NCBI RefSeq assembly: GCF_020509005.1 | Contig: NC_063014.1 | Location: forward strand, 3,038,001 to 3,102,000 | Source of the DNA: Fulvia fulva | Taxonomy: Eukaryota; Ascomycota; Dothideomycetes; Mycosphaerellales; Mycosphaerellaceae | DNA length: 64,000 bases | Direction of reading: 5' to 3' | Position numbers and translations under genes: made by a program | Shown: piece after piece, positions 23,353 to 34,559 of the stretch | Layout of the letters: the number at the start of each line of letters is the position of its first letter | Numbering within the stretch: the first letter of the stretch is position 1 | The notes under the pieces: generated by a model | The model's database searches: none | What the model was told of the DNA's origin: nothing | What the model saw: only the letters and a program-made list of their open reading frames with translations

Positions 23353-24530
23353 GATCGAAGAGAGGCTGGTCTATATTGCTGAACTGTGTTGATATGTCTG
23401 ATCCGACTGAACAGCACAGCTAACGTCGTTGCTATACTCATCGAGTAATGCGGCATAGCGGCGCGAAGTCTGCCTGGGACAGCTAGCTCATATTGCTGTT
23501 GCCTGCGATCCTTCGCGACGTCAGGTCACCTTAGCTCTGCGCTACTGCACGAATGTACTATACTCAAGCACAACTTTCCTGTTTCGGTTGACAATTCTCG
23601 CCGGAGCCATACGGGAAGATTAAACATATTTTGGTCGTCATTGTTCCAAGACTGCAATGTGCTCACGAGACTTGGGTTCATAATAACAGCCTGGCAAGCT
23701 GTATTAACGAATGAGTATATCCTCGCGTGTATACAGTAATAAAGGATGACCGAGACTGATCATGCATGCGAGGGCATGTCCAAAGATTTCATATGATCTG
23801 TCAATCGTGCTACCTTCAACTTTCACATCACAAACTTTGAACGCGAAGCAGGAGAGGGTACGTACAGCAACTGCGTGGTGCGTTGCTCTGGGAGATCTTT
23901 TACTGGGTGGTGGTGCTTCTACGCCCTCCTAGCGACCACCGCAATCACTGCGCTTCCTCTTGCTGTTGTAGAAAGAAAGGAAGGCGGGTCGACAAGGAGA
24001 ATACTTTTGTACCTGCGTAGCCGACCCGCTTTCGCGGCTCTCGCAAGTCGCGGATGCCGCATTGCTAGCAAAGGGACTTGGTATGCCCTTTGTCGCCGAG
24101 TCGCAACATGTGTAACATATGTTGAGTGGTTGTATACTTCTGACACTGTTACTCATATGTCATCTAAAGAAGCCCAGTGGACCTGAAATAAACATGAACA
24201 GCTCGAGACGTCAACAACAATACCAACACAGGATAGCATTATGAGCAGTACTACACACTTTGCACTATGTCCCCATAAAACATGCCTCTAGCTGGTATCG
24301 AATTTCCGCGCCAAGGTCAATCAAGGCCGCAGCAGACTCGCAAGCATGACAAAGGAGATGGTATCATAACGAAAAGCATAACGGTCTCTCTCACTCGCCG
24401 TCCCAGCACGCGCTGCCTGAAGTTTCTTCGCTGAACGCTTCGAATAATGTATCAAGTGCGATGGCATCAGTAAGGTTGGTGGATATCATATGCGCATTGA
24501 AGGAAGGGGTATCACGGGTATGTTGGTTGA
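23353..24530. other. Intergenic, 1.2 kb
   Basis: Spacer between two minus-strand genes: the promoter of the F-box-like gene (right of 23352) and the 3' flank of the Msb1-domain gene. Short open frames near 23,875-24,186 on both strands lack any recognisable content. Confidence 0.4.
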
Positions 24531-27500
24531 TCAGTGGCGCGTGGCAGCTCCATCCATGTTGCCGGTGAGCTCGGCGACGCGCGCCTTGATCCGGGCGACA
24601 CGAGACTCGATTGCTGTGACAGCATGGTCAGTAAGGTCTTGGCACGAACTCGATGATGGAACTTACTCTCTTCACCACTTGTCTCGCCATCATCGGTCTG
24701 AGAGCGAACACTTTGACTTGGCCTAGTACTCTGGTCTTCGCTAGCACGCTCCTGCTTGTAACGTTCTGCTCGCTTCTGGGCGTTCTCACGAATGGTGGCC
24801 CATCGGTCTTGTGCGATCTGTGGGTCATGCGGATCGTTCAAGCTGGCCTCTGACTCATTGTCGGAGACTGGTGCATCGAAAGGCAATGGCTCAGCGGCAC
24901 CTGCGTCGGCCTGTGGATGTAGGCGAGCGGCGGCGAGGGTGTTGAACTTTGGCTCTTCGTGCGGAGCTTCTGGTTCATAAGCGGGAGCAGGAAAGGCATC
25001 CTCGGAATACCTCGGCTCCATAGGAGGCGTGTCATCGATCGGGCCTTGATCGAAGCGTGAGAACTCGTGCTCGGCAGCTCGATGCTCGTTGATACTATCA
25101 CGAGATACTGGAGCCGGGGAATGATCACGGTATGATCGGGATGCTGGCATGGAGGGCTCGTCGACACCAGCAGCGTGTTGAGCTGCGGCTGCTGCGGCTG
25201 ATCGGGGGACCGTGGTGTTGCTGTGCTTCTTGCGCATCAGCGATATGCGGCGTCCAATTCCGGACTCGGCTGGTGGCGTTAGACCATTGCTAGCAGGTCT
25301 TTGAAGGTCAAGCGAAGCGTCTCGACCTGAGCCATCCTTCTTCTTGCCGAACATCTTTTTGAAAGCGCCGCCACCGCCAGTAGCGACTTGCTTCTTAGGT
25401 TTGTTGGCATCTGGACCCGCAGCAGCCTTCTCCAGCATAGCCTTGCGTGCAGCAAGAGCGGCTGGATTAGCCGGAGTCTGTGGCTCCGGCTTGGTCTCCT
25501 CTCGCGTTTGAGGACGGAAGGCAGGATGGTCGTCCTGACGGGGAACAGGTTTCCTGCCGACCCTGGCCGTGGATACTGGAGACGGCGACTCAAGCCCGAT
25601 CTCTTTGTCAAACGCATCGGATTCGTGGACAGGAGTGGGTTTCGTCTCAGGCTCAGTTTGGGGTTCTGGAACCACCGGAGCTGCCTGTGGTGTGTCCACC
25701 AGCGGCTCTGCTGGTGCAGAAGAGGCTGTGCCTGGTACGATTGGCGAAGACACCTCTTCTGGCTGGTTCAAGTAAGTCTGATCGGTGTTGAGTTGCGGTT
25801 CGGCAAACTTGTTTGCCAGTGGCGAAGGTGGTGCCAGAGCGGATGATTCATCCGCCGGAACTGGCGGCAGATCTCGCTGTGCAGACTCGAATGCAGATGC
25901 TGCTGGAGGAGCTGGCGACGCAGCGGGTGACGCGTTGGTATTCGACCTAGCAAGATTGACGGAAGAGGATTTGCTAGCAGCCAGATCCTCTCTCGACATT
26001 CCCTTGCCCGCGAATGTGTCACCGAGGTATTGTTGACGGATGGCATTCTTGTCGTATGACTTAGCCCATTGCATTGCAGGTCCGGCTTCGCTCTGCAGGC
26101 CCAGTGTGAGCACGCTGTTGGTCTTCGAGCCGCTGGCATCTTCGTTCCTGCCGCGGCGAGCGTTCTCGGTGTCAGCGGTGTCCTGCCTCTGATTCATAGC
26201 CCTCGCAGCAGCCTTGATCTTGGCGTGTTGGTCGGTCGAGATGCTAGTCTTGCTTGGCGTAGCCGAGAGTACGCTCTGTGGTTGCTGCTGGGTCTGCTGC
26301 TTATTCTCCTTGTCTTTTCGACCGAATCTGCTGCGTTTCGTCAACGTAGAGAGGAAGCTCTTCTTTGGCGCGATGTAAGCCTCGATTGCTGGATCTGGAG
26401 CAGCGCCCTTAACTTGCTCCTCCATAATCAGCCAGCGATTGCCCATAATGGTGGTCTCAACGAGCGCACACCTGCCGAAAACAGCTTTGCGCTCATTTGG
26501 TTCCTCGCCAGCAAGGCTCGTCATCCAGACCCACCAGAAAGCATCATCAAGCTCAATGTTCGTGATAGCGGCAAGCTCACCAGGAGCCAGGTTTTCCTCA
26601 TGTAGCAGACCAGGCGACGACGAACGGCTGCCAAGTGGAGGTAAGACCTGCGCTGGCGGATACAGAAACGTAGGCGACTTCGCAGAGCCATCATCTGCAA
26701 ATCCGGAAGAGAGGAAGTCGGCCCATGATGGCGTTGTTGGTCGACCGACGTCTCCTGCGCGAGATAGTGGCTGGTCTCGTAGGCCTTGCCCGACAGTGTT
26801 CGTTGACCCATTGACGCTGGTGGGAGATTTCCGAGACAGAGCCTTCTCGTCCAGATCTGCGAAACCCAGGTTGGAGAAAGCAGACCACGACTCTTCTGGC
26901 TTTGCAAGACCTTGGCGCGATCGTGCAACGGTCTGTTGGTTTGCAGTGGCTACAGCGTACAAGACACGCTTGTTCTCCTCCGTCAGCGCATCGATCGGAT
27001 CTTCAAATTCGGCGAACTCCCGCAAAACATGATCACGATCGCGGTACTCAAAGTTCTTCGCTCTACGCAGCAGCGCAAAGGGTGTCGGCGACACAGTGTC
27101 CACCAACATGACGACCCGAGGAGTCGACCGTTGGAGCAGAGTTGGCGTCTCAGGTGGATATTCCGTGGAGGCAACCAGCGCTTGTAGTGATCGTGGTATC
27201 CGCTCAATCACGTTGAGCGACGGATCTGTCTCTGGTGACAAAGACCGAAGGTATGCGAAGAACAGGTGACCAGACGCATCTGCTGCGGCAGTCCACGACT
27301 TGTAGCCTCCCTCGAACCCTTTGCCATCGTCGAGGTGTTCGAATGCCCACCAGCCCGCGAGTCTTGACACTTTGCGTCCAGTCAGGCCATTGTTCTTGCC
27401 GTGAGCAGCGATGGCGGATAGCAGATCGTAAAAGTCGAAAATGATGCTTCTCCGGGCTTCGGAGTCCACTCCAATAGGAATGAATGTATCAAACGCATTG

Positions 27501-28023
27501 CGTGCCAGCTTCGCCTCCTTTTCACCCAGTCGAAAGCTTTCATACACGGGCCATGAGACGACACCTCCCGGCATTCTGCTCCAGCACCACTTCATGATGC
27601 TGCACAAGACTACCGAGTCTGTCAGACGAAGTTCCTGCTTCAACGACTCTCCCTTGTATTGTGACGATCGCTCGGCGTTCGATTTGTAGTAATTGCGAAT
27701 AAAGATGCGCCCGCCTGCCGGATCGGAGTCTGGTCGGAAGGGCAAAAGAAAGAATGGCGCATCGAGTGCCTCAGCTGGGAGAATGTTAGCAGCGGCTCCA
27801 TGTCCTAGTCTCCTGTGTCCGCCATACCTCGCGACTTCATCTCTGCAGTGCATACGTGCACCAGCTCCTGAACCTCGGCAGGCACAATGACTGTGCTCTC
27901 CCATCGCGACTGGTACCCACGTGGTCGCGGTGTTTCGAGACCGCCATTGCTCGTGTCTCCAAAGTTCTTGCCTTTGGATGCCGGCTGTGCTCCCTTATTC
28001 TTAAAGCGAGAGAAGAGCGGCAT
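24531..28023 (-). CDS. Msb1-domain morphogenesis protein (RhoGAP-like)
   Basis: Exons, in transcript order: 28023-27828, 27774-24667 and 24613-24531, encoding 1128 residues. Intron 1 (53 nt) has GTATGG and a GCTAAC branch; intron 2 begins GTAAGT. The N-terminus MPLFSRFKNKGAQPASK plus the block FFLLPFRPDSDP, LRLTDSVVLCSIMKWCWSRMPGGVV and RKVSRLAGWWAFE is the Msb1/Mug8 domain (residues about 50-480), related to RhoGAP folds. In yeast Msb1 links Cdc42/Rho1 signalling to bud formation. The rest is long, Ser/Pro/Ala-rich and disordered. Splicing the last intron gives a regular amphipathic end (IESRVARIKARVAELTG), whereas reading through gives an unconvincing tail. Role in hyphal polarity is inferred from the family. 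Confidence 0.88.
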
Positions 28024-28627
28024 CTTTGCTGGTGACTACAACTCCCGCGTGTGCAGTCTGTTTCGTGTGCTGGGGGGATATGGACCCTGATGGCCTGATG
28101 CCGTATGTACGTGGGTTCTGAAACAGATGATCGTGATTAGGCGACTAGCGATGCTGTATCCGCGCGAGAGACCAGGCAGAAAGGTGGTGTAGTAGTTGGC
28201 GCCAGTATGTGACTTGGAAGATGCTGGGTCGGATGGCGGCGCGTTGGAAAAGTCGCGTCACTGCCAGGTTTCGGAGGCAGTGAATGAAGGCAAATGCAGC
28301 CAATTGGCTATTGCTCAGCAATTCGGAAACGGCATAAGAGAAGGGAAAGGCAGTGCAAGGCAAAGAGGGCAGTCAGTAATGATGCATTGTACCGTAGGGG
28401 AGAAAAGAGTGTGTACAGTTGGTGGGAGATGTGTGCTGTCGAGATACCCCTAACTAGCCGTGTCGGTCCCCAAGCACCCGCGAAGAAGCGGGCGTTGGCC
28501 ACCTCGATGAAAACCCCCATCTCAATACAAATCTCAATATCGCGCTTTATAGCACGCGTTATTACGCGACAAATACCTTGAAATGAGTGAAAGCTCACTA
28601 TATGTTCGCGTAATATACCTTGTAGTA
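28024..28627. promoter_or_regulatory. Upstream region of the Msb1-domain gene, up to the pogo insertion
   Basis: No gene seen. Near 28,540-28,570 there is GC/AT alternating sequence (TAGCACGCGTTATTACGCGA). The pogo element has inserted at 28,626, about 600 bp upstream of the Msb1-domain start codon. Confidence 0.4.
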
Positions 28628-28664
28628 ACGTAAAGCACTAGTGAGCTAGGAACACTAGTGAGCT
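28628..28664. repeat. Left terminal inverted repeat of the pogo element
   Basis: ACGTAAAG followed by two tandem copies of CACTAGTGAGCTAGGAA. It retains CpA/TpG, unlike the element's core. The inverted partner is at about 30,596-30,640. Confidence 0.85.
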
Positions 28665-30640
28665 AGGAATTTTGTCTTAGTACGACCAACTTCTTGATTA
28701 TCGTACTATGTCTCAACAATACAATATACAATCGTCTAATAAAGAAGGTAGACTTGCTCTTACCCTCTCTACCTATTATTAGGGCTAAGTTCCGAGTCTC
28801 CTACGCGTAGCTATAGTATATTACGTACCTTATTCGACGCTAACTAGCTAGTACTACGGAATCACTCCTCGCGTCGATACTCGCCCTATCTAGTACAAGC
28901 TTACGTTAACCGAGGAATAGACGATTGTTCGATATATCCTCGACCTCGATTCGCGAGGATTCGCGCCTACCCTTAACGAGGTAGTAGATATAGCGGATAA
29001 GCTACTCGGTAAACGCGACGCGGATCCGGTAGATAAGAACTAGGTAGAGAGATTTGTTTCGCGCTCTACCGAGCTTAAACCGGCCTTTGACTAAGCAAAG
29101 GACCGTTAGAGAATACTCTAGGAAGATCTAGAAGTTATAAGCGCCTAGTTTAAGCTTATATAAGAGACAATTACTAAGTATAGCGTATATAACGAGGATA
29201 TCTATAACTTCGATAAGACGGGCTTTTAAATAGGCGTAATTAGCTCTATAAAAGTCGTTACTAGCTTAGAACGACGCTCTTGCCCTACGGCTACTTAGCC
29301 TAGTAATAGAGAGTAGGTTATAGTTATTTAGAGCATCTATACCACTAGCTACTCGGCCCGCCCTTTATTATCTATAAAGGGCGCGTCTACATTTTAGTAT
29401 AGTACGAAGAGGAAGATATACCGCGATATAGAAGCTTACGGTCTCCGAGAATAGATAGATAAATAACGTACTTAGCCTCGAGTAGTTAAAGCACTTTAAC
29501 GCGTATATAGAGGCGCGTTCTATAGGTAGCTATAGGTTACTCATTTTGGACGGCTATAAGAGCTATTTAAACTAGGGTTTTAATGACTACTATCTAGACT
29601 ATAAGATCCTTACGCTCTATATACCGGCGTATTTGTTATATATCCTATATCTAGCCTCTTAACGTAGTTTGTTTTACGCCGTTAAAGCTAAAGTACTTAT
29701 AACACGTACGGGACTTAGCGCGTTAGCGCGTCTTCTATATTAATAAAGAAACCTTCCTTCTATTATAGCGGTACTTAGGGTAGTCTATTATCTAAAGTAA
29801 GCCTAGATAAGGCTCCGCTAGTATAAAGCTTACGAGCTTCACGACCTCGTCTTTTGCCTATTTAGGTAAGCTAGTAGCGCGGGTTTAAGCGGGCCGCTTA
29901 CGTAGCCGTAACACCTTCCGGCGTTTAAAGACGCGTTTTTCGACGTATTTACCGCGTTAAACTATAAGAAGGCCTTTAAGGCTATAGGGTTAGTTCCTAT
30001 TAACGCGGAAGTAGTACTTAATCGCCTTAATATACGCCTACGAACCCCGCTAGGACTACCCCCGCCTTAGACGACATTATAGTAGTCTTAAACTCCGAGC
30101 AATTCGGAGGAGTTTACGTCGTAATCTAAGCTTATATACGACGCTATACTAAGCAACTCTAAAACAGCTTATAATAGCTTCTCTTAGCTTATAAAAGGCG
30201 GCGAAGTAATACTATAAGAGAATACGCTTCTTAGAGCTCGTAACTCTAAGCTTAAACGATAAGGTAAGACTCTTATAAAGCGCCGATCCTATAAATAAAA
30301 GCGTCTCTAGTACGGCGAGGTCTTAGAGTATAGAGTTAGCTCGTTATAGGTAGTCGTCGAGTCGTCAAAGGCTATAGAACAGTCAAAGAAGAGTCGTAGG
30401 TTAGAGGGTATAAAAGAGGGCTAGCTAAGTAGACGGCGGTATAGTAACTATAGTCGGACTAGCTATAACGTATAAACGTACTAGGAAGACAAAGAGAACA
30501 ATTCTAAATCGGATGAGAGTATTGAGTTCACTAGTTCTCTATTTGATAATAGTGAAAACGATTGATGAAGAATACGAGTTAGTGGTACTAAGATAAAATT
30601 CCTATCTTACTTGTGTTCCTAGCTTACTAGTGCTTTACGT
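28628..30640 (+). mobile_element. Complete-length pogo/Fot1 DNA transposon, RIP-inactivated
   Basis: 2013 bp flanked by TA (28626-28627 and 30641-30642). Inverted ends begin ACGTAAAGCACTAGTGAGCT and contain a tandem 17-bp unit (CACTAGTGAGCTAGGAA twice on the left; one unit diverged on the right). A transposase reads on the plus strand from an ATG at 28708 to about 30565: YILDLDSRGFAPTLNEV (CENP-B/Tc5-type HTH side), IYNFDKTGF then IGVISS, and RLLILDGYKS near 29,540 (DDE_1 core). The acidic C-terminus EDKENNSKSDES follows. Gln/Trp codons are now TAG/TAA throughout. It is a different family from the copies at 3.4 and 13.8 kb, by terminal repeat sequence. Confidence 0.92.
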
Positions 30641-31159
30641 TAGTAATGTTCATGTATTTAATATATGCTCTATCTAGCTCAATTATCGATTTATATCATT
30701 CGAAACGCAAACCCTCAAATTCTTGTCTAAACAGGATTGGACCCTCCTTTAGCCTGGTGTGGAAGCCAAAAGCGAAACTGGCCCCCAAATTTAAACTCCT
30801 ATCTCTCGTCGCAATCTTGCTTATTTGCTTGCTTGCTGTTGTACAACAACAACAAATATGTCGGAACACTACGATACGCCTCGTAAGGGCGAGGCGCGAG
30901 GCAACAAAGGGCACAAAAACGCTATCGTCGTTCGTGTTGTGTTGTATTGTCTCGGTTTCGATTCTGCATTCTGCCGGTAGCCTCCACAGAGGTGTTGTTT
31001 AGCAGTGCGTGCGCAATTTCACTCACGCTCCAGAAGCTCGCTAAACCAAACACAGCCTCGGAGGAGGGGATGACCGAGTGAGATAGTGCTGAAGCCTCCG
31101 CCACACTTACACTCTATATTCCCAATTCAGTCTTGGAACAGCAAGTGTGAAACGATATC
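30641..31159. promoter_or_regulatory. Intergenic, upstream of NTF2-like gene
   Basis: Ordinary dinucleotide use resumes immediately after the pogo TA. No gene is recognised; a short open frame at 30646-31002 has no family features. Confidence 0.4.
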
Positions 31160-31588
31160 ATGGCGGACACCTCTTCGGTCACGACGCTCCTCGAGCAGAT
31201 TGCGCGCCGCTTCGAGAACGCTCTCAACAGCCGCGACTTCTCCACGACTTCTTCGGCGTGGGACTTCATGGCACCCCAGTTCCGCGGCGAGGCAGAGTAT
31301 GTCGAGCCACCAAAGACTCTGAGCCTAGCAGAACTCATGGACGTCTTGAAGCAGCTCGTGACCATCTTTCCAGACTGGCATCTTCGAGTCGTCAGCATGA
31401 CTACTTCTGTGCGAGAGCTTACCGGGACCGCAGAAGTATTCATGCATGTGGAGACGACAGGCGCGCCACCTGGTATCACGAAAGAAGGTGTCGGGATCCT
31501 CGAGTTTCAGAGGACCGATAAAGGGAGTTGGCTTGTTGTGAGGCATCGAAGTGCTGCTGGCCTGGATATGGTGGCGACCGGGGCATGA
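31160..31588 (+). CDS. SnoaL/NTF2-like fold protein
   Basis: Single exon, 142 residues. The pattern fits the NTF2-like cone fold: an N-terminal helix (LLEQIARRFENALNSRDF), a second helix region (LSLAELMDVLKQLVTIFPDWH), then strands (LRVVSMTTSV, GTAEVFMHVET, VGILEFQRTDKGSWLVVRHRS). SnoaL-like proteins include small-molecule cyclases and hydrolases, and many fungal members have no known substrate. There is no signal peptide. The start follows AACGATATC-ATG and gives a family-like length. A catalytic role is not supported by any diagnostic residue I can name. Confidence 0.7.
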   Translation: MADTSSVTTLLEQIARRFENALNSRDFSTTSSAWDFMAPQFRGEAEYVEPPKTLSLAELMDVLKQLVTIFPDWHLRVVSMTTSVRELTGTAEVFMHVETTGAPPGITKEGVGILEFQRTDKGSWLVVRHRSAAGLDMVATGA

Positions 31589-31921
31589 TTGATCTCAATG
31601 TCAATTGAGCATCTTGACCTCCAACAGGGGCATATATACAGCACTGCAGCCAAACATGGTAACCAGACTGAAAGCTCCCGCACAAAGACCACGGCTCTAC
31701 CATTGAACACGAACGCGACGCGTCCGAAAATCTTGACGTCACCACACATCATTGATATAGTCGAACAATGCAGGTACGATCGACTTTCGCAGCACAAGTA
31801 CTCGATGTATCGCCTTCTGCCACGAGTACCTCACAAGAGAGTATTGCATCAATTTCACCAACCCATATTCCAGACTACCAACACCGAATCTATCCGCCCA
31901 TTCCACCCGACATCTATCAAA
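31589..31921. other. Intergenic, 333 bp
   Basis: Spacer between two plus-strand genes. No gene or clear regulatory element was recognised. Confidence 0.4.
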
Positions 31922-32430
31922 ATGGTCAAGGACAACGATACCGTCATTGAGTATGTTGTGTGCACTGCGGAATGATGCAAATATTAACAAACACATCACC
32001 AGAGAGTGGAACGAGCTCGTCAATATGTCCGCCGACGAATTGAAAGATTGGCTCGGCAAGGATGAGTCGGCGGGTGCTGGTTGGAGCAAAGACGATGGCT
32101 CAGGCGAGACTATTGGCCACGAAAGGTAGGCCTCGACACCCCAAATTTTCAAGCAAATTGCTAATCGTGACAACAGCGGCCGCAAGATCATCGAGATCTT
32201 GGAGAAGAACTCGAAAAAGGACTCAAGCAAGTACGACGACGAAGATTTGCTGCACATGCGCAAGGTCGTCTCGTACTGCAAGCGCCATCTCGCTCAGGAG
32301 GAGAAGGCGAAGCAGGATCCTGATAGCAAAAGTGCCAAAAGTCTCAAGAACTGGGGTGCGTTATGGTGCTTTGTTGGTGTGAACGAGTGTGCTAACGCTG
32401 AATTTAGGCCACGATCCTCAGAAGTCGTAG
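31922..32430 (+). CDS. DUF3140 family protein
   Basis: Four exons: 31922-31950, 32003-32125, 32177-32355 and 32408-32430, encoding 117 residues. All introns are about 50 nt with GT..AG ends (GTATGT, GTAGGC, GTGCGT), and the last has a GCTAAC branch. The spliced protein has EWNELVNMSADELKDWL, then ESAGAGWSKDDGSGETIGHE, SGRKIIEILEKN and DLLHMRKVVSYCKRHLAQEE, ending LKNWGHDPQK. This is the DUF3140 pattern found in bacteria and fungi, sometimes called a DNA-binding protein; its role is unsettled. The very short first and last exons are supported by frame continuity and by the conserved end LxNWGHDPxK. Confidence 0.82.
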
Positions 32431-32541
32431 CTACAACTCGTGACCTAGATCTACTGCAATGTGCCCAGTTTGGCTTCATGCCACTACCGTACCGACAGAA
32501 TATATCCAAGTATTGATCTTTTCTCCTCGACATACCTCGCG

Positions 32542-34164
32542 TCACACAGCAGCCACCAGTACTCGAATTCCATCCTTCGGCCTCATGACGATCCGCCACA
32601 CTTTCCTCTGCTCCTGATCGGGCCACGTACAATCTCTAATAAACCGGAACCTGGCAAGCAAACAACACAAGAAGACTTTCATCTCCGTCTCCGCAAACTT
32701 CCTACCGATACAGCCGCGAGGTCCTTCCAGGAATGTTTGGTAAGCATTTGGAACCCAGGCAGCGGGCAGCTGATCCCACCTATCAGTGTTGAAACCATCG
32801 GCATCGTTTCCCCAGTAGTGTGTAAGCCGATTGACTGCATTGCTGGTGATGTATATGTTCGTACCTGCTGGTATAGCGTGTTCGCCGATGCGGGTGTCGA
32901 CTGCGGCTGCGCGAATCACGGTCGGTATTGGGGGTATGAAGCGGAGAGATTCTTGGCAGACGTTGTCAAGGTAAGTGAGGGTGTCGAGCTTTTGCGTTGC
33001 TGCTAATGCTTCAGGATCAGGTGCGACTCCCGGAGTGCTGAGCTCCGGGGATGCAGCCTGAATCTCAGCTCGAAGTCGATCTTGAACGCACTGGTTCTTG
33101 CTCAGGAGATCAATGGTCCAGGCTACAGCTGTCGCTGTCGTATCATGACCCGCTCCGAGGAATGCCTTGACTTGGTCTCGAATGTCGATGAAGGAGAGGA
33201 CATCTTCTGGTGACGACGCCTTGGCTTCATTGTGCTTGACGATGAGGCTGATGATATCCTTACCCCCCGTGCAGAGTCCATCTTTGTCCAGCTTCGACTG
33301 TACAACATCGTCCGCCACTTGAGTGATGAATTTCTCGCTACGATCCATCGCTCGGTTGATCTCGCAGGGGAAGTACTTCATTACGCCCCAGAACATCCGC
33401 AAGGCCTGGACCACGAACGACACGAAGTCGAAGGCGAAAAGCGCGGAATACGCCTTTCTTAACGGCGCACTTGGAGCTTCGAGCGACTTGACCTCAAGCC
33501 CAAAGCCCGCTAAGCCGATGATATCCAGCGTCGCCCAGTTGAGACAATCTAAGATTTCGACAGAGGGAACATGGCCCTCAACAACTCTCCTCTCCCTTTC
33601 GATCACATTGCCAAGCAACAAACCCTTCTCCCAAAACCGCATCTCCAACGCCTTAATCGCACTCGTGGAAAATGCAGGCGCCAACGCTTTCCTCAACTTC
33701 GCGTGCGCAGCACCTTCAACTAACAAGAGTCCATTCTCTCCCAGAATCCCTTTCATCCACTCCGTCGTTCTGCGCGCTTTGCAAAAGTCGTATGGTCTGC
33801 GGACGGTAATGTCCTTGATGGCTTCGTCATCCGCCACGGAGAGACGCTCGATGCCGAAAGGAAGAAAATAGCGGAGTATCATGCCGTGTTTGATGTGCCA
33901 TTGTCGTTCACGGGCACCTGTATCGTTAAGCAGAGTTGTTGGGAGGTGGCCCCAAATCGGGTTGCCTGAGACTGTGGGGATGTGGCGGAGAGGAGAGATA
34001 TAGAAGGGGTAAATGTAGGTGCGGTATAGGAGCCATAGGGTGAGTGAGAAAAGCGACGAAGACAATATCGAGAATGTTGTATTGCGTTCTGTGGTGCATA
34101 AGAGTAGCAGGGTAATGGCTGAGCTGCTTAACAAGGAGCTCTGAAGAGTGATGTGGCGAGCCAT
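32542..34164 (-). CDS. Cytochrome P450 monooxygenase
   Basis: Intronless, 540 residues from the ATG at 34164. The N-terminus has hydrophobic membrane-anchor segments (SAITLLLLC and FSLTLWLLYRTYIYPF). Diagnostic motifs: I-helix AGHDTTATAVAW, K-helix ESLRFIPP, and the heme-binding loop FLEGPRGCIGRKFAE with Cys485 as axial ligand. It is an ER-bound haem-thiolate oxygenase; the substrate cannot be told from sequence. An in-frame ATG at 34338 would add 58 residues lacking P450 features, so the later start, just before the anchor, is preferred. It is divergent from an MFS transporter 395 bp away, suggesting shared regulation and a detoxification or small-metabolite role (inference). Confidence 0.92.
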   Translation of the reverse strand: MARHITLQSSLLSSSAITLLLLCTTERNTTFSILSSSLFSLTLWLLYRTYIYPFYISPLRHIPTVSGNPIWGHLPTTLLNDTGARERQWHIKHGMILRYFLPFGIERLSVADDEAIKDITVRRPYDFCKARRTTEWMKGILGENGLLLVEGAAHAKLRKALAPAFSTSAIKALEMRFWEKGLLLGNVIERERRVVEGHVPSVEILDCLNWATLDIIGLAGFGLEVKSLEAPSAPLRKAYSALFAFDFVSFVVQALRMFWGVMKYFPCEINRAMDRSEKFITQVADDVVQSKLDKDGLCTGGKDIISLIVKHNEAKASSPEDVLSFIDIRDQVKAFLGAGHDTTATAVAWTIDLLSKNQCVQDRLRAEIQAASPELSTPGVAPDPEALAATQKLDTLTYLDNVCQESLRFIPPIPTVIRAAAVDTRIGEHAIPAGTNIYITSNAVNRLTHYWGNDADGFNTDRWDQLPAAWVPNAYQTFLEGPRGCIGRKFAETEMKVFLCCLLARFRFIRDCTWPDQEQRKVWRIVMRPKDGIRVLVAAV

Positions 34165-34559
34165 GGGAGTTTTGCTGCACAGAGGAGAAGTATCTATCAA
34201 GGCGAGAGAGTTGCGACAGCGGGTAGCTGGAGATGTTAGATGTTCTGAGTCTTGTGGCATTGCCGGCGATGCACGGCGATCTGCGGTGGCGCATAGCCAC
34301 ATTTTGGAGCGACGCTCGCAGCTGATAACGATGACCAACGAACCAGTATGGGTCAGCTGTACGCCATCATAAAGCTGGATAGCTCCAGAAGGATATAGAT
34401 CTCCACTGGCAGGACTGCAGCACTGACCGGGAGGTACGCGATCGGTGGCCTGCAGAACGAGAATCGCTCAGCTTGAGGCTGCATACAAAGTGGGTCGTGC
34501 CACCAGAAGCAAGAGACAGACATCTTCCAAGACGACTTCCTTCAACATCGCCAACGTGA
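34165..34559. promoter_or_regulatory. Bidirectional promoter, P450 and MFS transporter
   Basis: This 395-bp spacer separates the divergent start codons of the P450 and MFS genes. No obvious TATA box or known operator was identified. Confidence 0.45.
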
